In this document: positions 22,688 to 33,901 of the stretch, in pieces
Layout of the letters: the number at the start of each line of letters is the position of its first letter
Numbering within the stretch: the stretch's first letter is position 1
Assembly: GCF_003268635.1 (NCBI RefSeq)
Contig: NZ_CP029639.1
Location: forward strand, 5,810,001-5,874,000
Source: Paenibacillus sp. DCT19
GTDB lineage: Bacteria; Bacillota; Bacilli; Paenibacillales; Paenibacillaceae
Reading direction: 5' to 3'
Length of the DNA stretch: 64,000 nt
The notes under the pieces: model-generated
Seen by the model: the letters and a program-made list of their open reading frames with translations, nothing else
Told to the model about the DNA's origin: nothing
The model's database searches: none
Translations under genes and position numbers: made by a program

Positions 22688-22723
22688 AAAAAAAACACCT
22701 TCCACCATTAGCTCTGGAAAGTG
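22688..22723 (-). terminator. Terminator of the small membrane-protein gene
   Basis: CACCTTCCA and TGGAAAGTG arms (one mismatch) are followed on the minus strand by an eight-U run. It lies about 50 bases past the stop at 22775. Confidence 0.8.
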
Positions 22724-22774
22724 CTTCGTCTGTGTTCTTATCGCTATACGCAACTACGTTAATCCGTAATCTAA

Positions 22775-22984
22775 CTAATTGAACCATCCGGTAATCATGG
22801 CATAGTCCGTCATCAAGAAAACAAGCAAACTGACCACTGCAAATCCGATCGCAAACAGATTCTTCTTAGGTGCCCGAATCAATCGCACAACGCCTATGAA
22901 GATAATAATCGTAAACAACAGGACAAAGATATCAAATGCATTAAAATTCGATGTACTCGCCGTGGCAGCCTCTGCAAGCAACAT
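22775..22984 (-). CDS. Small two-helix membrane protein
   Basis: A 69-residue protein with two predicted membrane helices (about residues 17-36 and 45-62) joined by a basic loop, RLIRAPKKN. It resembles small DUF2759-type Firmicute proteins, though that match is only a guess from length and pattern. The ATG at 22984 is preferred over the longer frame because GAGGAGG lies 11 bases before it. The extra upstream codons show no membrane or conserved pattern. It is monocistronic with its own terminator. Confidence 0.65.
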   Translation of the reverse strand: MLLAEAATASTSNFNAFDIFVLLFTIIIFIGVVRLIRAPKKNLFAIGFAVVSLLVFLMTDYAMITGWFN

Positions 22985-23299
22985 GGATAGACAAACCTCC
23001 TCACCATAATTAAACGCACATTTAGGCAACGTCCCAATAAACAACATTTAATTCCGTATCTGAAACGCTCCAATTCACTTGTGAATCCGTGCAAAAAAGC
23101 TAACTCCTGCCCAAATATCTAACTCTATGTTAGCCGTAGCCTGCTTGTAATGCAAGCCCTATCATCCATAAAAATGAAAAAAATCCAATTCATCCGGGTA
23201 TGTCTATGATGCTTGTCATATCGTATATGTAAACACTTTCATTTCGTCCTAGTGAACTTCACATAGACGGCGTACCCATGGTCAACATCTGCAAACCAG

Positions 23300-23340
23300 A
23301 AAAAAGCATCCCTCCCCGAAAATATGAAAGGGAGAGATGC
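23300..23340 (-). terminator. Terminator
   Basis: GCATCTCTCCC / GGGAGGGATGC (one G-U pair) is followed on the minus strand by six U residues. It follows the dehydrogenase relic directly, as though it once ended that gene, and now probably ends the surface-protein transcript. Confidence 0.85.
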
Positions 23341-23463
23341 CTTCGCTCGAAGCTCGCCAACCAGCAGTTGGTTCACATCGACTATGACAGGCTGGCTATA
23401 CGCGGCGATGATTATCAGCTGGCCACCTTCCTTCAGCACATTGAGAGCGCTGCTGATTGTAGC
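23335..23463 (-). pseudogene. Relic of a zinc-dependent alcohol dehydrogenase (C-terminal fragment)
   Basis: On the minus strand a 43-codon segment reads TISSALNVLKEGGQ, then LIIIAAYSQPVIVDVN and a GELRAKAS ending. That is the cofactor-domain strand pattern of medium-chain zinc dehydrogenases (sorbitol/threonine dehydrogenase type). An in-frame TAA stands just upstream at 23464-23466, and the homology runs out at the terminator. No start, zinc ligands or GxGxxG remain in the window. This is a decayed remnant, not an active gene. The rest of the 530-base gap (22985-23576) shows nothing else. Confidence 0.5.
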
Positions 23464-23576
23464 TTACACACCGGCCGCTTCTTAGGCCACTTGAAGTAGG
23501 AGCCAGGCATTCGCCTGTTCCAAACAGTCGCTACAAGGCTTCACAATAATAATGGATAATATTGGCATCATATTCA

Positions 23577-26500
23577 TTAGTTCCGATCGATTGTTTGCAG
23601 CATCCGTGAGAGCATCACGGCCATTTCTGCTCGGGTTGTCGCGGCATGAGGCCTGACGTGTCCCTGCTCATCTCCATTAAGAATGTTGAGGCGAATCGCT
23701 TGATTAACGGCTTCCTTTGCCCAAACCGATATGTTATCCTCGTCTACCGGCTGCCAATCGCGTGCAGGTTGTTTATACGCATTGTCCCCCACGAATGCAA
23801 GGGCTCTGGTAATGATTACGGCTAATTCTTCTCGTGTTATTGACTCATTCGGGCGGAATGTCCCATCGTTATAACCTGCAATATGTCCGCTTTGGTATGC
23901 GGTCATAACATCCACCGCGTACCACTGCCCTTGTACGTCAGAGAAGGTGGAGACGGAGCTGGAAGTGAATATACCCAGAGCCCGGTTCAGTAAAGCCGTT
24001 GCCTCCGCTCGCGTTAGCCTGCCATTTGGCTCAAAACGATCCGAACCGCGACCTTGTACTATTAATTTGGAAGCCAGCTTCTCCACGTCTTCACGCCCCC
24101 AGTGATTCTGCATATCCGCAAAGCTCACCGAACGTTCCATAACAAGATAGATTCCAGTGCCACTGTTTTGGATAATCGCTACTGTTTCTCCATTCTCGCT
24201 GGTGAAGCGCGCCAGCACATGACGCAGCTCCCCTCGCTCCTCATCCCACCGAACCACGGATGCGTTATCGAATCCAGTGACATTTCCAAGGCGTATACGT
24301 TGTTCCACAAACCTTGCGTACGGACTGGTCTCAGCATGTTGTCCATTTGCATGAAGTACAGAAATGTCCGTTTGCACCGCTCCGGCCATTACTTTTGCCT
24401 TTTGCTCAGCAATCGCGGACGCAAGTTTGGGCATTTTGTTGATGTGGCGAACGCTAATTCTTAGCCTGTCGTCCGCTTGGTTTATCTCCAGCTTGGACAG
24501 ATGGATGGTGAAGTTCGTTAATCTTGTGGTGATGATGAGTGTCATGTCGGGATGAAGGGATTTAAGCCTCTCCAGCACTCGGTTCTCTATCGTAAATTGC
24601 ACGTCCTCCTCGCCCACAGCCACCCTGATTATATTCGAAACGTCCTTATCCTTCGTTAGTTCAATTCTCTTCACTCCCCGAGGAGTCTCAATATCCATGT
24701 AGGGCGGCGTCGAGGTTTCCTTTTCGGGTTCTATTTGAGGCTCGGGTTCGGGATTAACGAAGCCGCCGCCTGTCCCCGTATTGTTTGAGCGAATGACCTT
24801 TACATGAAACTCTACTTCCAAGGATGTGTCTCCCTTTGTTACCGTAGCCTTCATTGTAACAGTTTGATCGCCTGTGGAATAAGACGGCCTGCGTACGAGC
24901 CCGGTCATAGGATCAATTAAGGAGGGCATCGATGACGTCCAAGAAATGGTTGTTCCGTTCGCTCCCCTAGTCTCAAGCGATAACCTGCCTTGCACCGAAG
25001 TGGCACTGTCCCCGTCCGCGTATCCGATTCTTAGATTTTGAGCGTCAAGCTCCACCGCTGTCTCATCAGTCATGTCCGCGGCATATATCATTAATTCATA
25101 GGCAGCCTCATAAACGGTTCCGTATGCTTCCACGCTCGCCGACAGCATAATCTCAGCGTTACCTTCTAAGAAGACTGGTCTTTGTATTTGCCCCGTAGCC
25201 GGATCAAGAAAACGGGTATCGGATGAACGCCATGTAATTGGCCTTCCCTTTTCGTCCATACTTGCCAATTCGATATCTCTCGTCACCGTTTCCGCGGAGT
25301 CCCCGGTAGAGTAGACTGGATACGGTGCGGCATATACAACAAGTTCAGCTGAGTACACTGTAACATCATAATTGCTAAGCTGGCCTTCAGGGTCAATCAA
25401 CTCCGCTTCAACCTCATATGTGCCAACGGGGCTATTCTTATCGGCAAATGTTTTATAAATTACACTAAGGTTATCAGTTGCAACTGCGCCGATTAATTTC
25501 CCCGTCAAAACGGGATTGTCATAATTCGACCATCGTGCCACAGCGTCCACCGTTACGCTGAGCGGTGCTTGCTCGATTGTCAGTGTGCTGGGTGTCAGAG
25601 TCACATCGTAATTGTCCAGCTTTCCATTTGGATCGTTGAGTGTCGCTTCTATAGGGTACGTTCCCACATTGCTTGACTCCCCCGCCGTTGTGCCATACGT
25701 CGCAGTTATTCCATCCTGGTGCAGTACTCCTGTCAACGTACCAGTGAACACGGGGTTACTTGCCCCATACACACGGCGTGCATCATCCGCAGTTGCGCTG
25801 AGCGGCGCTTGCTCGATTGTCAGTGTGCCGGGTGTCAGAGTCACATCGTAATTGTCCAGCTTTCCATTCGGATCGTTGAGTGTCGCTTCTATAGGATACG
25901 TTCCCACATTGCTTGACTCTCCCGCCGTTGTGTCATACGTCGCAGTTATTCCATCCTGGTGCAGTACTCCTGTCAACGTACCAGTGAACACGGGGTTACT
26001 TGCCCCATACACACGGCGTGCATCATCCGCAGTTGCGCTGAGCGGCGCTTGCTCGATTGTCAGTGTGCCGGGTGATAGGGTCACATCGTAATTGTCCAGC
26101 TTTCCATTTGGATCATTCAGCGATGCTTCGATCGGATACGTTCCTGTATCACTGGCTGAGTCTGCTGCTGTTCCATACGTAGCGGTGATACCGTCCTCGT
26201 CCCGCACTCCCGTCATTGTACCAGTGAACGCGGGGTTACTTGCCCCATACAGACGGCGTGCACCATCTGCGATTGCGCTGAGCGGTGCTTGCTCAATTGT
26301 GAGTGTGCCGGGTGATAGAGTCACATCGTAATTACTCAATTTCCCATTCGGATCGTTGAGTGTCGCTTCTATAGGATACGTTCCTACATTGCTTGACTCT
26401 CCTGCCGTTGTTTCATACGTTGCAGTTATTCCATCCTGGTGCAGTACTCCTGTCAACGTACCAGTGAACACGGGGTTACTTGCCCCGTACAGACGACGTG

Positions 26501-27595
26501 CATTGTCTGCCGTTACGTTCAGTGGTGCTTGCTCAATTGTCAGTGTACCGGGTGATAGGGTCACATTGTAATTACTCAATTTCCCATTCGGATCGTTGAG
26601 TGTCGCTTCTATAGGATACGTACCCACAATGCTTGACTCCCCCGCCATTGTGCCATACTTCGCAGTGATACCGTCCTGTGCTCGTGTCCCCGTCATTGTA
26701 CCAGTGAATACGGGATTACTTGCTCCGTACATACGAGTTGCATCTGCCGCCAACAGGGTCAACGGCCTCTTATTCACATTGAGCATGCTGGTGCCGTTAG
26801 ACGGCAGATAGGTCTGATATCCAGCAAATGAAGCTGTGATGGTATAGTTGTCAGGAATAAGATCTAATGGATAATCCAATGTTGCCGTGCCGGAAGCGTT
26901 CGTTACTTCAGATCCGACCGCAATCCCATTAATCGCAAAGGATATCGGCTGGGAAGGAAGATCTGTCCCCCGGCAGTCAAGTCCGCAACCAGTTGAACCG
27001 TGTCCCCATAGTTACCAGATACCCCTGATACCGTAAGGTTCGTTGTCACGCGTTGCTCTGTAGCAACGTATGTCCGAAATCCGTATTCTGCCCCGGCTCC
27101 CCAAACATTGGCGTAGTAGGGTGCTCCTCGGTCATATACGTTACTCTGGAACATAGACCATTGCAGTTGGCCGCTTATTGACGATGTCGTCATCTTGATC
27201 GTGTACATTTTACCGGCTTCCACGTACACACCGTCTGTGAAATGAACATCTACCCAATCACCAGGAAGGCGAGCAGTCACGTGACTGCTCTCGAAACTCG
27301 CCCTACCAAGCACTGTTCCAGACATGTTCTGGCCTTCTAGAATTTCGACGGTCACCGTCATCGGAGGCGCTGATTCATTAAGCATAATTAATTCAAGATC
27401 ATACATATGTCCCGTCAATCCCGCAGTAAAACTTTGTCCAACATTGTTGGATCCTCCATGGCTGGTCGGATTGTCTGGTGTGTATTGATCCAATGCATCG
27501 ATGGAGGCCGCTTTCCCGTCTTCAGTGGACAGGAACAAAATAGCGAATGCGAGAGCTGCACACAGGAATAGCATATTTTTTGGAAGTATTTTCAT
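23577..27595 (-). CDS. SLH-anchored surface protein with Ig-like and MBG repeats (one frameshift)
   Basis: A secreted, wall-bound protein of about 1339 residues once the single frameshift at the C-run 26967-26971 is repaired. Order: signal peptide (MKILPKNMLFLCAALAFAI, cleaved near GKAAS); a beta-sandwich domain of about 150 residues; an Ig-like domain (VSGNYGDTVQLVADL) that spans the frameshift; five near-identical 80-residue MBG repeats plus a diverged sixth. Two Ig-like modules (ITWRSSD, ISWTSSM), a Pro/Glu linker, an unassigned 200-residue region and three C-terminal SLH domains (DRFEPNGRLTRAEA, GTFRPNESITREE, HVRPHAATTRAE) follow. The start is ATG 27595 behind AAGAAGGGTG. It is probably an adhesin or S-layer-associated protein. 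Confidence 0.85.
25561..26760 (-). repeat. Five 240-bp tandem repeats coding MBG domains
   Basis: The period is exactly 240 bp, with units at 25561, 25801, 26041, 26281 and 26521. Each codes an 80-residue module with YGASNPVFTGT, DGITATY, GTYPIEA and LTIEQAPL. The two units nearest the C-terminus (25561-26040) are almost identical in DNA, so the newest duplication is there. The third (26041-26280) is the most diverged, with DEDGITATYGTAADSASD. Such arrays change length by recombination. Confidence 0.95.
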
Positions 27596-28133
27596 TAAAC
27601 ACCCTTCTTTCTTGAGCAAAATTTCCCGTTCACCGACGTCACTTGTCGGCTCGAACACTTATTCCTAAATTGTTTTGTCTGCGTATATGTAGAGCCATTG
27701 GTTATCCAGTCTCTTTCTTCCCTTTACAAATTTATAAACACGGTTTCGCAAGTTCTAGTGACATAGCACAAGCATTCACTTCAATTATAGTAACGAACGG
27801 TAAGTATTGTCTGTCCCTTAGTATATATTAAAACACTGAGCAGTATGGATATATGTATAAGAATTAAATCAACCATTCAACCTAGCCATATCTTCATCTA
27901 TGCGGTTTTTATATACTTTAGTATTAGACGGTGCGTGCTCAAATTCATAAGTGAGGGAATTACCATCGACCAACTGCTGGATCTCGACATTCACGTAGGA
28001 TCTCACCCATTAACTCAATGGCTCTTTGGGTGCCAAAATACAAGCCATAAAACTAGCATAATGACTCACTTTTACGATGGTTTAGTAAATGGAGGTTGCA
28101 TACCTTCTTCTTTTAGACCGATGGATCAAGCAA

Positions 28134-28200
28134 GCCAAGCACCGAATTCATAGATTACTAGGGTATTTGACGCCTGTTCAGCATCGCCAAGAAGCCCTTA
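28134..28200 (+). pseudogene. Relic of an IS3-family transposase C-terminus
   Basis: A short plus-strand frame reads HRIHRLLGYLTPVQHRQEA, matching the end of IS3-family OrfB transposases (YN..RIH..LGYLSP..YR). No DDE motif, start or terminal inverted repeats are visible in the flanks. It is a dead fragment. The surrounding 780-base gap (27596-28375) contains no other coding sequence I can support, only AT-rich DNA with spurious frames. Confidence 0.5.
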
Positions 28201-28375
28201 TAAAGTGGTCTGATTTAATGCTGACAATCCAAAAAAACCTCCCTCACCGTAGAAAAGGTCGTGGCTTGTCGTCCACATCCCTATTCTCAGTAAAGAAGGT
28301 TCATCAGAATACTTCGCCCTTCAGCCAGGCTTACGTGCCTTTGAGCTATATAAATTATAATTTGCTAAACGCTTA

Positions 28376-31234
28376 TTAGTCAGCCAGTTGCAGAGCTCTG
28401 CTGCGCTCCGTATCCCGCACCAAAACAGGTTTCAGGTACTTACCGGTATAAGATGCCTCTACTTGAACAATATCCTCTGGTGTTCCCGTTGCTACGATTG
28501 TTCCGCCGCCACTGCCGCCTTCTGGCCCCAGATCAACAATATAGTCGGCTGTTTTGATTACATCCAGATTGTGCTCAATAACAAGCACGGTTTCACCGGA
28601 ATCAACCAAACGGTGCAGTACGTTTAGCAATCGATCGATATCATCGACATGCAGTCCTGTCGTTGGCTCGTCCAGAATATAAATAGTCTTCCCTGTACTG
28701 CGACGGTGCAGCTCGGAAGCAAGCTTCACACGCTGAGCTTCACCACCGGACAAGGTTGTTGCCGGTTGTCCTAAATTGATGTAACCCAATCCTACATCAA
28801 GCAATGTCTGCATCTTGCGATGGATTTTTGGAATGTTCTCGAAGAATTGTGTTGCATCCTCAACCGTCATTTCAAGTACATCAGCGATGTTTTTGGATTT
28901 GTACTTCACTTCGAGCGTCTCACGGTTATAACGTTTGCCTTTGCAGACTTCACAAGGAACGTATACGTCCGGCAAGAAGTGCATCTCAATCTTGATAATT
29001 CCATCACCACGGCAAGCTTCACAGCGCCCACCTTTGATGTTAAAACTGAAGCGCCCTTTTTTGTAACCACGCATCTTGGCTTCGTTCGTCTGCGCAAACA
29101 AATCCCGAATGTCATCAAACACTCCGGTATACGTAGCCGCATTGGAGCGCGGTGTACGACCGATTGGCGACTGGTCAATATCGATGACTTTATCGATATG
29201 TTCCAAACCACGGATCTCTTTATGTTGTCCAGGACGTACACGAGCACGATTCAGGTCACGCGCCAATGTTTTGTACAAAATTTCATTAATCAGTGTCGAT
29301 TTTCCTGATCCAGATACACCCGTTACGGCAGTGAACACACCAACTGGAATTTTTACATTCAGGTTCTTCAGGTTATTTTCTTTGGCTCCGCGCACTTCTA
29401 ACCAACGATCACCTACACTGCGGCGTTCCGCACGTATCGGAATGAACTTCCGTCCACTGAGGTATTGACCCGTTAACGAGTTCTCGTCATTCATGATCTC
29501 TTCTGGTGTACCCTGCGACATTACGGTACCTCCGTGGATACCCGCACCAGGACCAATATCAATAATATAGTCGGCTGCCATCATCGTATCTTCATCATGC
29601 TCAACTACGATTAACGTATTTCCGATATCTCTCATATGAGCTAGCGTACTGATTAGACGATCATTATCCCGTTGATGCAGACCGATACTTGGCTCATCTA
29701 GAATGTAGAGCACACCCATCAGACTAGAACCAATCTGTGTCGCCAGTCTGATCCGCTGCGCTTCACCACCAGATAATGTTCCGGCAGCACGGCTCAGAGT
29801 GAGGTAATCCAGACCGACATTGACCAGGAAGCCCAGACGGCTATTAATTTCTTTGAGAATCAGGTTCGCAATAGCGCGTTCCTTCTCACTCAGATCCAAC
29901 GTTTCAAAGAATTTACCCGCTTCTCCTATAGAGAGGCTCGTTACATATGCCATGTTATGGTCATTAATTGTGACTGCAAGACTTTCACGTTTCAAACGAT
30001 GTCCTTTACATGTACCACAAGGCTTGGCGCTCATATACCCTTCAATGAATTCACGGATGCCCTCAGATGCCGTTTCACGATAGCGCCGCTCCAAATTATT
30101 TACGATGCCTTCAAAGGTCACCAGTGCTTCTTTGCGTTGTCCAAAGTCGTTCTCATAACGGAAACGAATTTTCTCTGTACCTGTACCCAGCAGCAACTTG
30201 TTCATCTGATCAGCTGGGAGGTCTTCGACAGGTACATCCTGCGGAATGTTGAAGTGTTCACATACTGACTTCAAGAACTGAGGATAGTACGTTGATGTTC
30301 CTCCTGTCCATGCATCAAATGCGCCATCTTCAATCGTTTTACTCCGGTCAGGTACTAGCAGATCCGGGTCAACGATCATTTTCACACCAAGTCCATCACA
30401 TTCAGGACAAGCTCCAAATGGGCTGTTGAAAGAGAACATTCGTGGCGCGAGCTCTTCAATGCTGAATCCACACACCGGACATGCAAAATTAGAGCTGAAA
30501 CGGAGTTCTTCCTCTCCGATGATATCGACGAGCAATTGTCCACCAGACAGATTAAGTGCTGTCTCTATTGAATCTGCAAGACGTGACTGAACATCTTCTT
30601 TGATGACAACCCGATCCACGACAACTTCAATCGTGTGTTTCTTATTTTTCTCCAATTGGATATCTTCCGACAGTTCACGCATCTCGCCATTTACCCGTAC
30701 ACGGACAAATCCTTGTTTGGATATATCGGCAAATACACTTTTATGCTCGCCCTTACGTCCAGAGATAATCGGTGCCAAAATCTGCAATCGAGTTCTTTCC
30801 GGATACTGCATGACACGATCGACCATCTGCTCCACCGTCTGCGATGTAATTTCTACGCCGTGATCCGGGCAATGAGGATGTCCAACACGTGCAAATAATA
30901 GACGTAAATAGTCATAAATCTCGGTTACCGTTCCCACGGTTGAACGTGGATTACGACTAGTCGTTTTCTGGTCAATCGAGATCGCTGGGGAGAGTCCTTC
31001 AATAGAATCCACATCCGGTTTCTCCATTTGTCCTAGAAACTGCCGTGCATAAGCAGATAATGACTCTACATATCGCCGCTGACCTTCTGCATAGATCGTA
31101 TCAAAAGCCAGCGAGGACTTGCCTGAGCCGCTCAGACCTGTCAATACAACAAAACGGTCACGCGGAATGGTAATATCAATGTTCTTTAGGTTGTGTGCTC
31201 GTGCACCTTTGATGACAATATTCTCGCTAGCCAA
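28376..31234 (-). CDS. uvrA: Excinuclease ABC subunit A
   Basis: This is the damage-sensing ATPase of nucleotide excision repair, loading UvrB. The 952 residues hold two ABC ATPase modules: Walker [11 protein letters not shown] and [10 protein letters not shown], signature [12 protein letters not shown] and [12 protein letters not shown]. Three zinc fingers are visible (CPVCG...[21 protein letters not shown]...CEVCKGKR). The gene starts [19 protein letters not shown], the normal UvrA N-terminus. uvrB lies upstream but 500 bases away, so the two may have separate promoters here. Confidence 0.97.
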   Translation of the reverse strand: MASENIVIKGARAHNLKNIDITIPRDRFVVLTGLSGSGKSSLAFDTIYAEGQRRYVESLSAYARQFLGQMEKPDVDSIEGLSPAISIDQKTTSRNPRSTVGTVTEIYDYLRLLFARVGHPHCPDHGVEITSQTVEQMVDRVMQYPERTRLQILAPIISGRKGEHKSVFADISKQGFVRVRVNGEMRELSEDIQLEKNKKHTIEVVVDRVVIKEDVQSRLADSIETALNLSGGQLLVDIIGEEELRFSSNFACPVCGFSIEELAPRMFSFNSPFGACPECDGLGVKMIVDPDLLVPDRSKTIEDGAFDAWTGGTSTYYPQFLKSVCEHFNIPQDVPVEDLPADQMNKLLLGTGTEKIRFRYENDFGQRKEALVTFEGIVNNLERRYRETASEGIREFIEGYMSAKPCGTCKGHRLKRESLAVTINDHNMAYVTSLSIGEAGKFFETLDLSEKERAIANLILKEINSRLGFLVNVGLDYLTLSRAAGTLSGGEAQRIRLATQIGSSLMGVLYILDEPSIGLHQRDNDRLISTLAHMRDIGNTLIVVEHDEDTMMAADYIIDIGPGAGIHGGTVMSQGTPEEIMNDENSLTGQYLSGRKFIPIRAERRSVGDRWLEVRGAKENNLKNLNVKIPVGVFTAVTGVSGSGKSTLINEILYKTLARDLNRARVRPGQHKEIRGLEHIDKVIDIDQSPIGRTPRSNAATYTGVFDDIRDLFAQTNEAKMRGYKKGRFSFNIKGGRCEACRGDGIIKIEMHFLPDVYVPCEVCKGKRYNRETLEVKYKSKNIADVLEMTVEDATQFFENIPKIHRKMQTLLDVGLGYINLGQPATTLSGGEAQRVKLASELHRRSTGKTIYILDEPTTGLHVDDIDRLLNVLHRLVDSGETVLVIEHNLDVIKTADYIVDLGPEGGSGGGTIVATGTPEDIVQVEASYTGKYLKPVLVRDTERSRALQLAD

Positions 31235-31259
31235 TGTGTATCCACCCTTTCAAAAATCA

Positions 31260-31560
31260 ATATCGTGTTGCGAACCCTCCCAAACCCTCCCTTCCTAGGA
31301 AGAGCCCCATAGGGCTCAGCCCTATGGACAGCCGAAACAAGCGGTGCATTGGCGGTGGGTCGGGTCTTGCTATGTGAAGGTATATCGTGCGCCCCCGATT
31401 CTGCACTAGATTCCAACCTATTGCCGGAATCTAGTGCAGTCGCTCTACTACGAGGGGACGCTCGCGGCTTTGCCTCGTTCACGGTAGGTCGCCATTGCCT
31501 TCGGCTCGGCTCCCCTCTACGATCGGGACGCATGATTTCCATATGCTTTCCTATAAACCT
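31260..31560. repeat. GC-rich palindrome-rich intergenic element
   Basis: About 300 bases between uvrA and uvrB, clearly richer in GC than the surrounding DNA. They contain a 21-base near-perfect palindrome CCATAGGGCT-c-AGCCCTATGG (31307-31327) and a perfect stem CTGCACTAGATTCC / GGAATCTAGTGCAG (31401-31414, 31426-31439) with an 11-base loop. Further short inverted pairs follow to about 31535. A 129-codon frame runs through it on the minus strand but lacks a ribosome site and looks like an artefact of composition. It is probably an intergenic repeat unit or a structured RNA; the function is unknown. Confidence 0.5.
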
Positions 31561-31652
31561 TTTAACCAAATTCAACTTTTCTACTAGTATAGCCGTGAAG
31601 AGAACATTCCAACATGTCTATTTATCGGCAATCCATACTATTTTCCTTACTG

Positions 31653-31686
31653 AACAAGAGAACGGCCCATAGGCCGTTCTCTTGTT
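31653..31686. terminator. Strong hairpin downstream of uvrB
   Basis: Perfect 15-base arms AACAAGAGAACGGCC / GGCCGTTCTCTTGTT with a four-base loop, 50 bases after the uvrB stop. There is no U-run immediately after it in either direction, so termination may be partial, or the hairpin may protect the uvrB 3' end. Confidence 0.6.
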
Positions 31687-31739
31687 GCAAATCCTTCTTT
31701 ACGAACATGTCTGTAATTGTTGCGTTATTGTTCGATTGC

Positions 31740-33731
31740 CTACTCTGCGCGTAGTTCCAACAGTGCGTCACGAAGCTCAGCAGCACGCTCAAACTGCAAG
31801 TTTTTCGCTGCATCTTTCATCTCTACTTCTAGGCGCTGTATAAGCGACTGACGTTCCTTCTTGGACATTTTCTCTGCAGCGCCTGTAAGGAATTCGTTCT
31901 TCGATTCGGCAACCTTCGTTGCCTCAATCACATCACGTACCTTTTTGCGAATCGTCTGTGGTGTAATGCCGTGTTTCTCATTGTAGGCCATCTGGATTTC
32001 ACGACGGCGCTCCGTCTCTTTGATTGCCTTATCCATAGAATCCGTCACTTTGTCACCATAAAGAATAACTCGACCATCACTATTCCGCGCCGCACGTCCA
32101 ATGGTCTGAATCAGAGAACGCTCGGAACGAAGGAATCCTTCCTTATCCGCATCTAGGATCGCAACCAAGGATACCTCAGGTAGATCCAATCCTTCCCGCA
32201 GCAAGTTGATGCCGATTAAGACATGGAACGTACCAAGCCTTAGATCACGCAGAATCGACATCCGCTCTAGTGTCTTGATCTCAGAGTGAAGATATCGAAC
32301 TTTAATGCCGATCTCTTTCAGATAGTCAGTTAGATCCTCAGACATCTTCTTCGTCAACGTCGTGATTAACACACGTTCGTCTTTGGCAATGCGGTCATTG
32401 ATCTCTGCAATCAGATCATCAATCTGTCCCTTCGTTGGGCGCAGCTCGATAATTGGATCAAGTAGACCCGTAGGACGAATAATCTGCTGTATCATCATAT
32501 CGGTATGCTCAATCTCATATGGACCTGGCGTAGCCGATACGTAGATAATCTGATTCATCTTCTCTTCAAACTCATCGAATTTGAGTGGACGATTATCGAG
32601 CGCAGATGGAAGCCGGAATCCGTGTTCAACCAGAACCGTTTTCCTCGCTTGGTCACCGTTATACATTGCACGAATCTGTGGCAACGTTACGTGAGACTCA
32701 TCCACCACGATCAACATGTCATCTGGAAAATAATCCATCAGTGTATACGGCGTATCTCCACGTTCACGGAAGGTCAGTGGTCCGGAATAGTTCTCGATTC
32801 CTGAACAGAAGCCCACTTCCTTCATCATTTCAATATCATAACGTGTACGTTGTTCCAGTCGCTGAGCTTCCAACAACTTCCCTTGTTCGCGAAGCACTTC
32901 AAGGCGTTCTTCAAGTTCACGTTCAATGTTGACCAATGCAACCCGCATCGTCTCTTCTTGGGTTACGAAGTGAGATGCTGGGAAGATCGCAATATGTTCA
33001 CGTTCTCCTACTAGTTCTCCGGTCAATACATCAATCTCGGTAATCTTCTCAATCTCATCACCAAATAACTCGACCCGAATCGCATGTTCACCTTTAGAAG
33101 CTGGGAAAATCTCAATGACATCACCGCGTACACGGAACGTACCCCTTACAAAGTTAATATCGTTCCGCTGATACTGTATTTCTACCAAACGGGACAAAAT
33201 CTGATTACGCGGTTTCTCCATACCTACCCGCAATGACAATAACATGCTGGAGTAAGCAGACGGCGAACCTAAACCATAAATGCAGGACACGCTGGCTACA
33301 ATGATGACATCCCTACGTTCAAATAATGAACTCGTTGCTGCGTGACGCAGTTTGTCGATCTCTTCATTGATGCTGGAATCCTTCTCGATATACGTATCCG
33401 AGGACGGAATATACGCCTCCGGCTGGAAGTAGTCATAATAGCTGACGAAGTACTCAACCATATTATTAGGAAAGAAATCTTTGAATTCACTCGCAAGCTG
33501 AGCTGCCAACGTTTTATTATGGGCAATAATCAGCGTTGGACGTTGAAGCTTCGCAATGGTCTGTGCAATGGTAAATGTCTTACCTGTACCGGTTGCACCC
33601 AGTAGTGTCTGATACCTCTTTCCTTCCCGAACACCCTGAACCAATTGTTCAATGGCTACAGGCTGGTCACCTTGGGGAGAAAACTCAGACTCGATTTCGA
33701 ACGTTTTGTCACTCATTACAATATCGCTCAT
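31740..33731 (-). CDS. uvrB: Excinuclease ABC subunit B
   Basis: UvrB is the central helicase-like subunit that verifies damage and positions UvrC. The 663 residues show Walker [13 protein letters not shown], the beta-hairpin region [34 protein letters not shown] and a C-terminal UVR domain ([20 protein letters not shown]) that contacts UvrC. The ATG at 33731 is taken as start with AGGGTGAG upstream. A second ATG five codons on ([10 protein letters not shown]) is possible. Confidence 0.97.
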   Translation of the reverse strand: MSDIVMSDKTFEIESEFSPQGDQPVAIEQLVQGVREGKRYQTLLGATGTGKTFTIAQTIAKLQRPTLIIAHNKTLAAQLASEFKDFFPNNMVEYFVSYYDYFQPEAYIPSSDTYIEKDSSINEEIDKLRHAATSSLFERRDVIIVASVSCIYGLGSPSAYSSMLLSLRVGMEKPRNQILSRLVEIQYQRNDINFVRGTFRVRGDVIEIFPASKGEHAIRVELFGDEIEKITEIDVLTGELVGEREHIAIFPASHFVTQEETMRVALVNIERELEERLEVLREQGKLLEAQRLEQRTRYDIEMMKEVGFCSGIENYSGPLTFRERGDTPYTLMDYFPDDMLIVVDESHVTLPQIRAMYNGDQARKTVLVEHGFRLPSALDNRPLKFDEFEEKMNQIIYVSATPGPYEIEHTDMMIQQIIRPTGLLDPIIELRPTKGQIDDLIAEINDRIAKDERVLITTLTKKMSEDLTDYLKEIGIKVRYLHSEIKTLERMSILRDLRLGTFHVLIGINLLREGLDLPEVSLVAILDADKEGFLRSERSLIQTIGRAARNSDGRVILYGDKVTDSMDKAIKETERRREIQMAYNEKHGITPQTIRKKVRDVIEATKVAESKNEFLTGAAEKMSKKERQSLIQRLEVEMKDAAKNLQFERAAELRDALLELRAE

Positions 33732-33822
33732 TGCCGTATCTCACCCTATCGTCTAAAATAATAGTCACTTATATATTGTCGAAGTTCCCCGAAATTTTAT
33801 ATGGGAAAACTTATAGGCATAG

Positions 33823-33834
33823 GAATATTTGTTC
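33823..33834. promoter_or_regulatory. Possible LexA (SOS) box upstream of uvrB
   Basis: Read on the minus strand, GAAC-AAAT-ATTC differs by one base from the Firmicute LexA core GAAC-N4-GTTC. It lies about 95 bases upstream of uvrB, a gene known to be SOS-controlled in Bacillus. The outer bases do not improve the match, so this is tentative. Confidence 0.3.
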
Positions 33835-33901
33835 CCGTTAGATTATACCTCGTTCGTTCAAGTGATGCAAACGTGAAGTGAAGACAGGAGTGGGTTAATT
33901 T

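Noticed and set aside
25561..26760. Direct repeats as a CRISPR array
   Set aside because: The period is 240 bp with no short spacers and the units are in frame in a surface protein, so these are protein-domain repeats.
26903..27658. An independent 251-residue secreted protein
   Set aside because: Its last 16 residues are out-of-frame nonsense; adding one base at the C5 run joins it to the MBG/SLH frame as its N-terminal part.
27845..28153. 102-codon plus-strand frame upstream of the IS3 relic
   Set aside because: No ribosome site or conserved pattern; lies in AT-rich, decayed DNA. Only the short IS3-like stretch next to it is supported.
31186..31575. 129-codon minus-strand frame through the GC-rich element
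   Set aside because: Basic, repetitive translation with no ribosome site; overlaps the uvrA start and is better explained by the palindromes and high GC.
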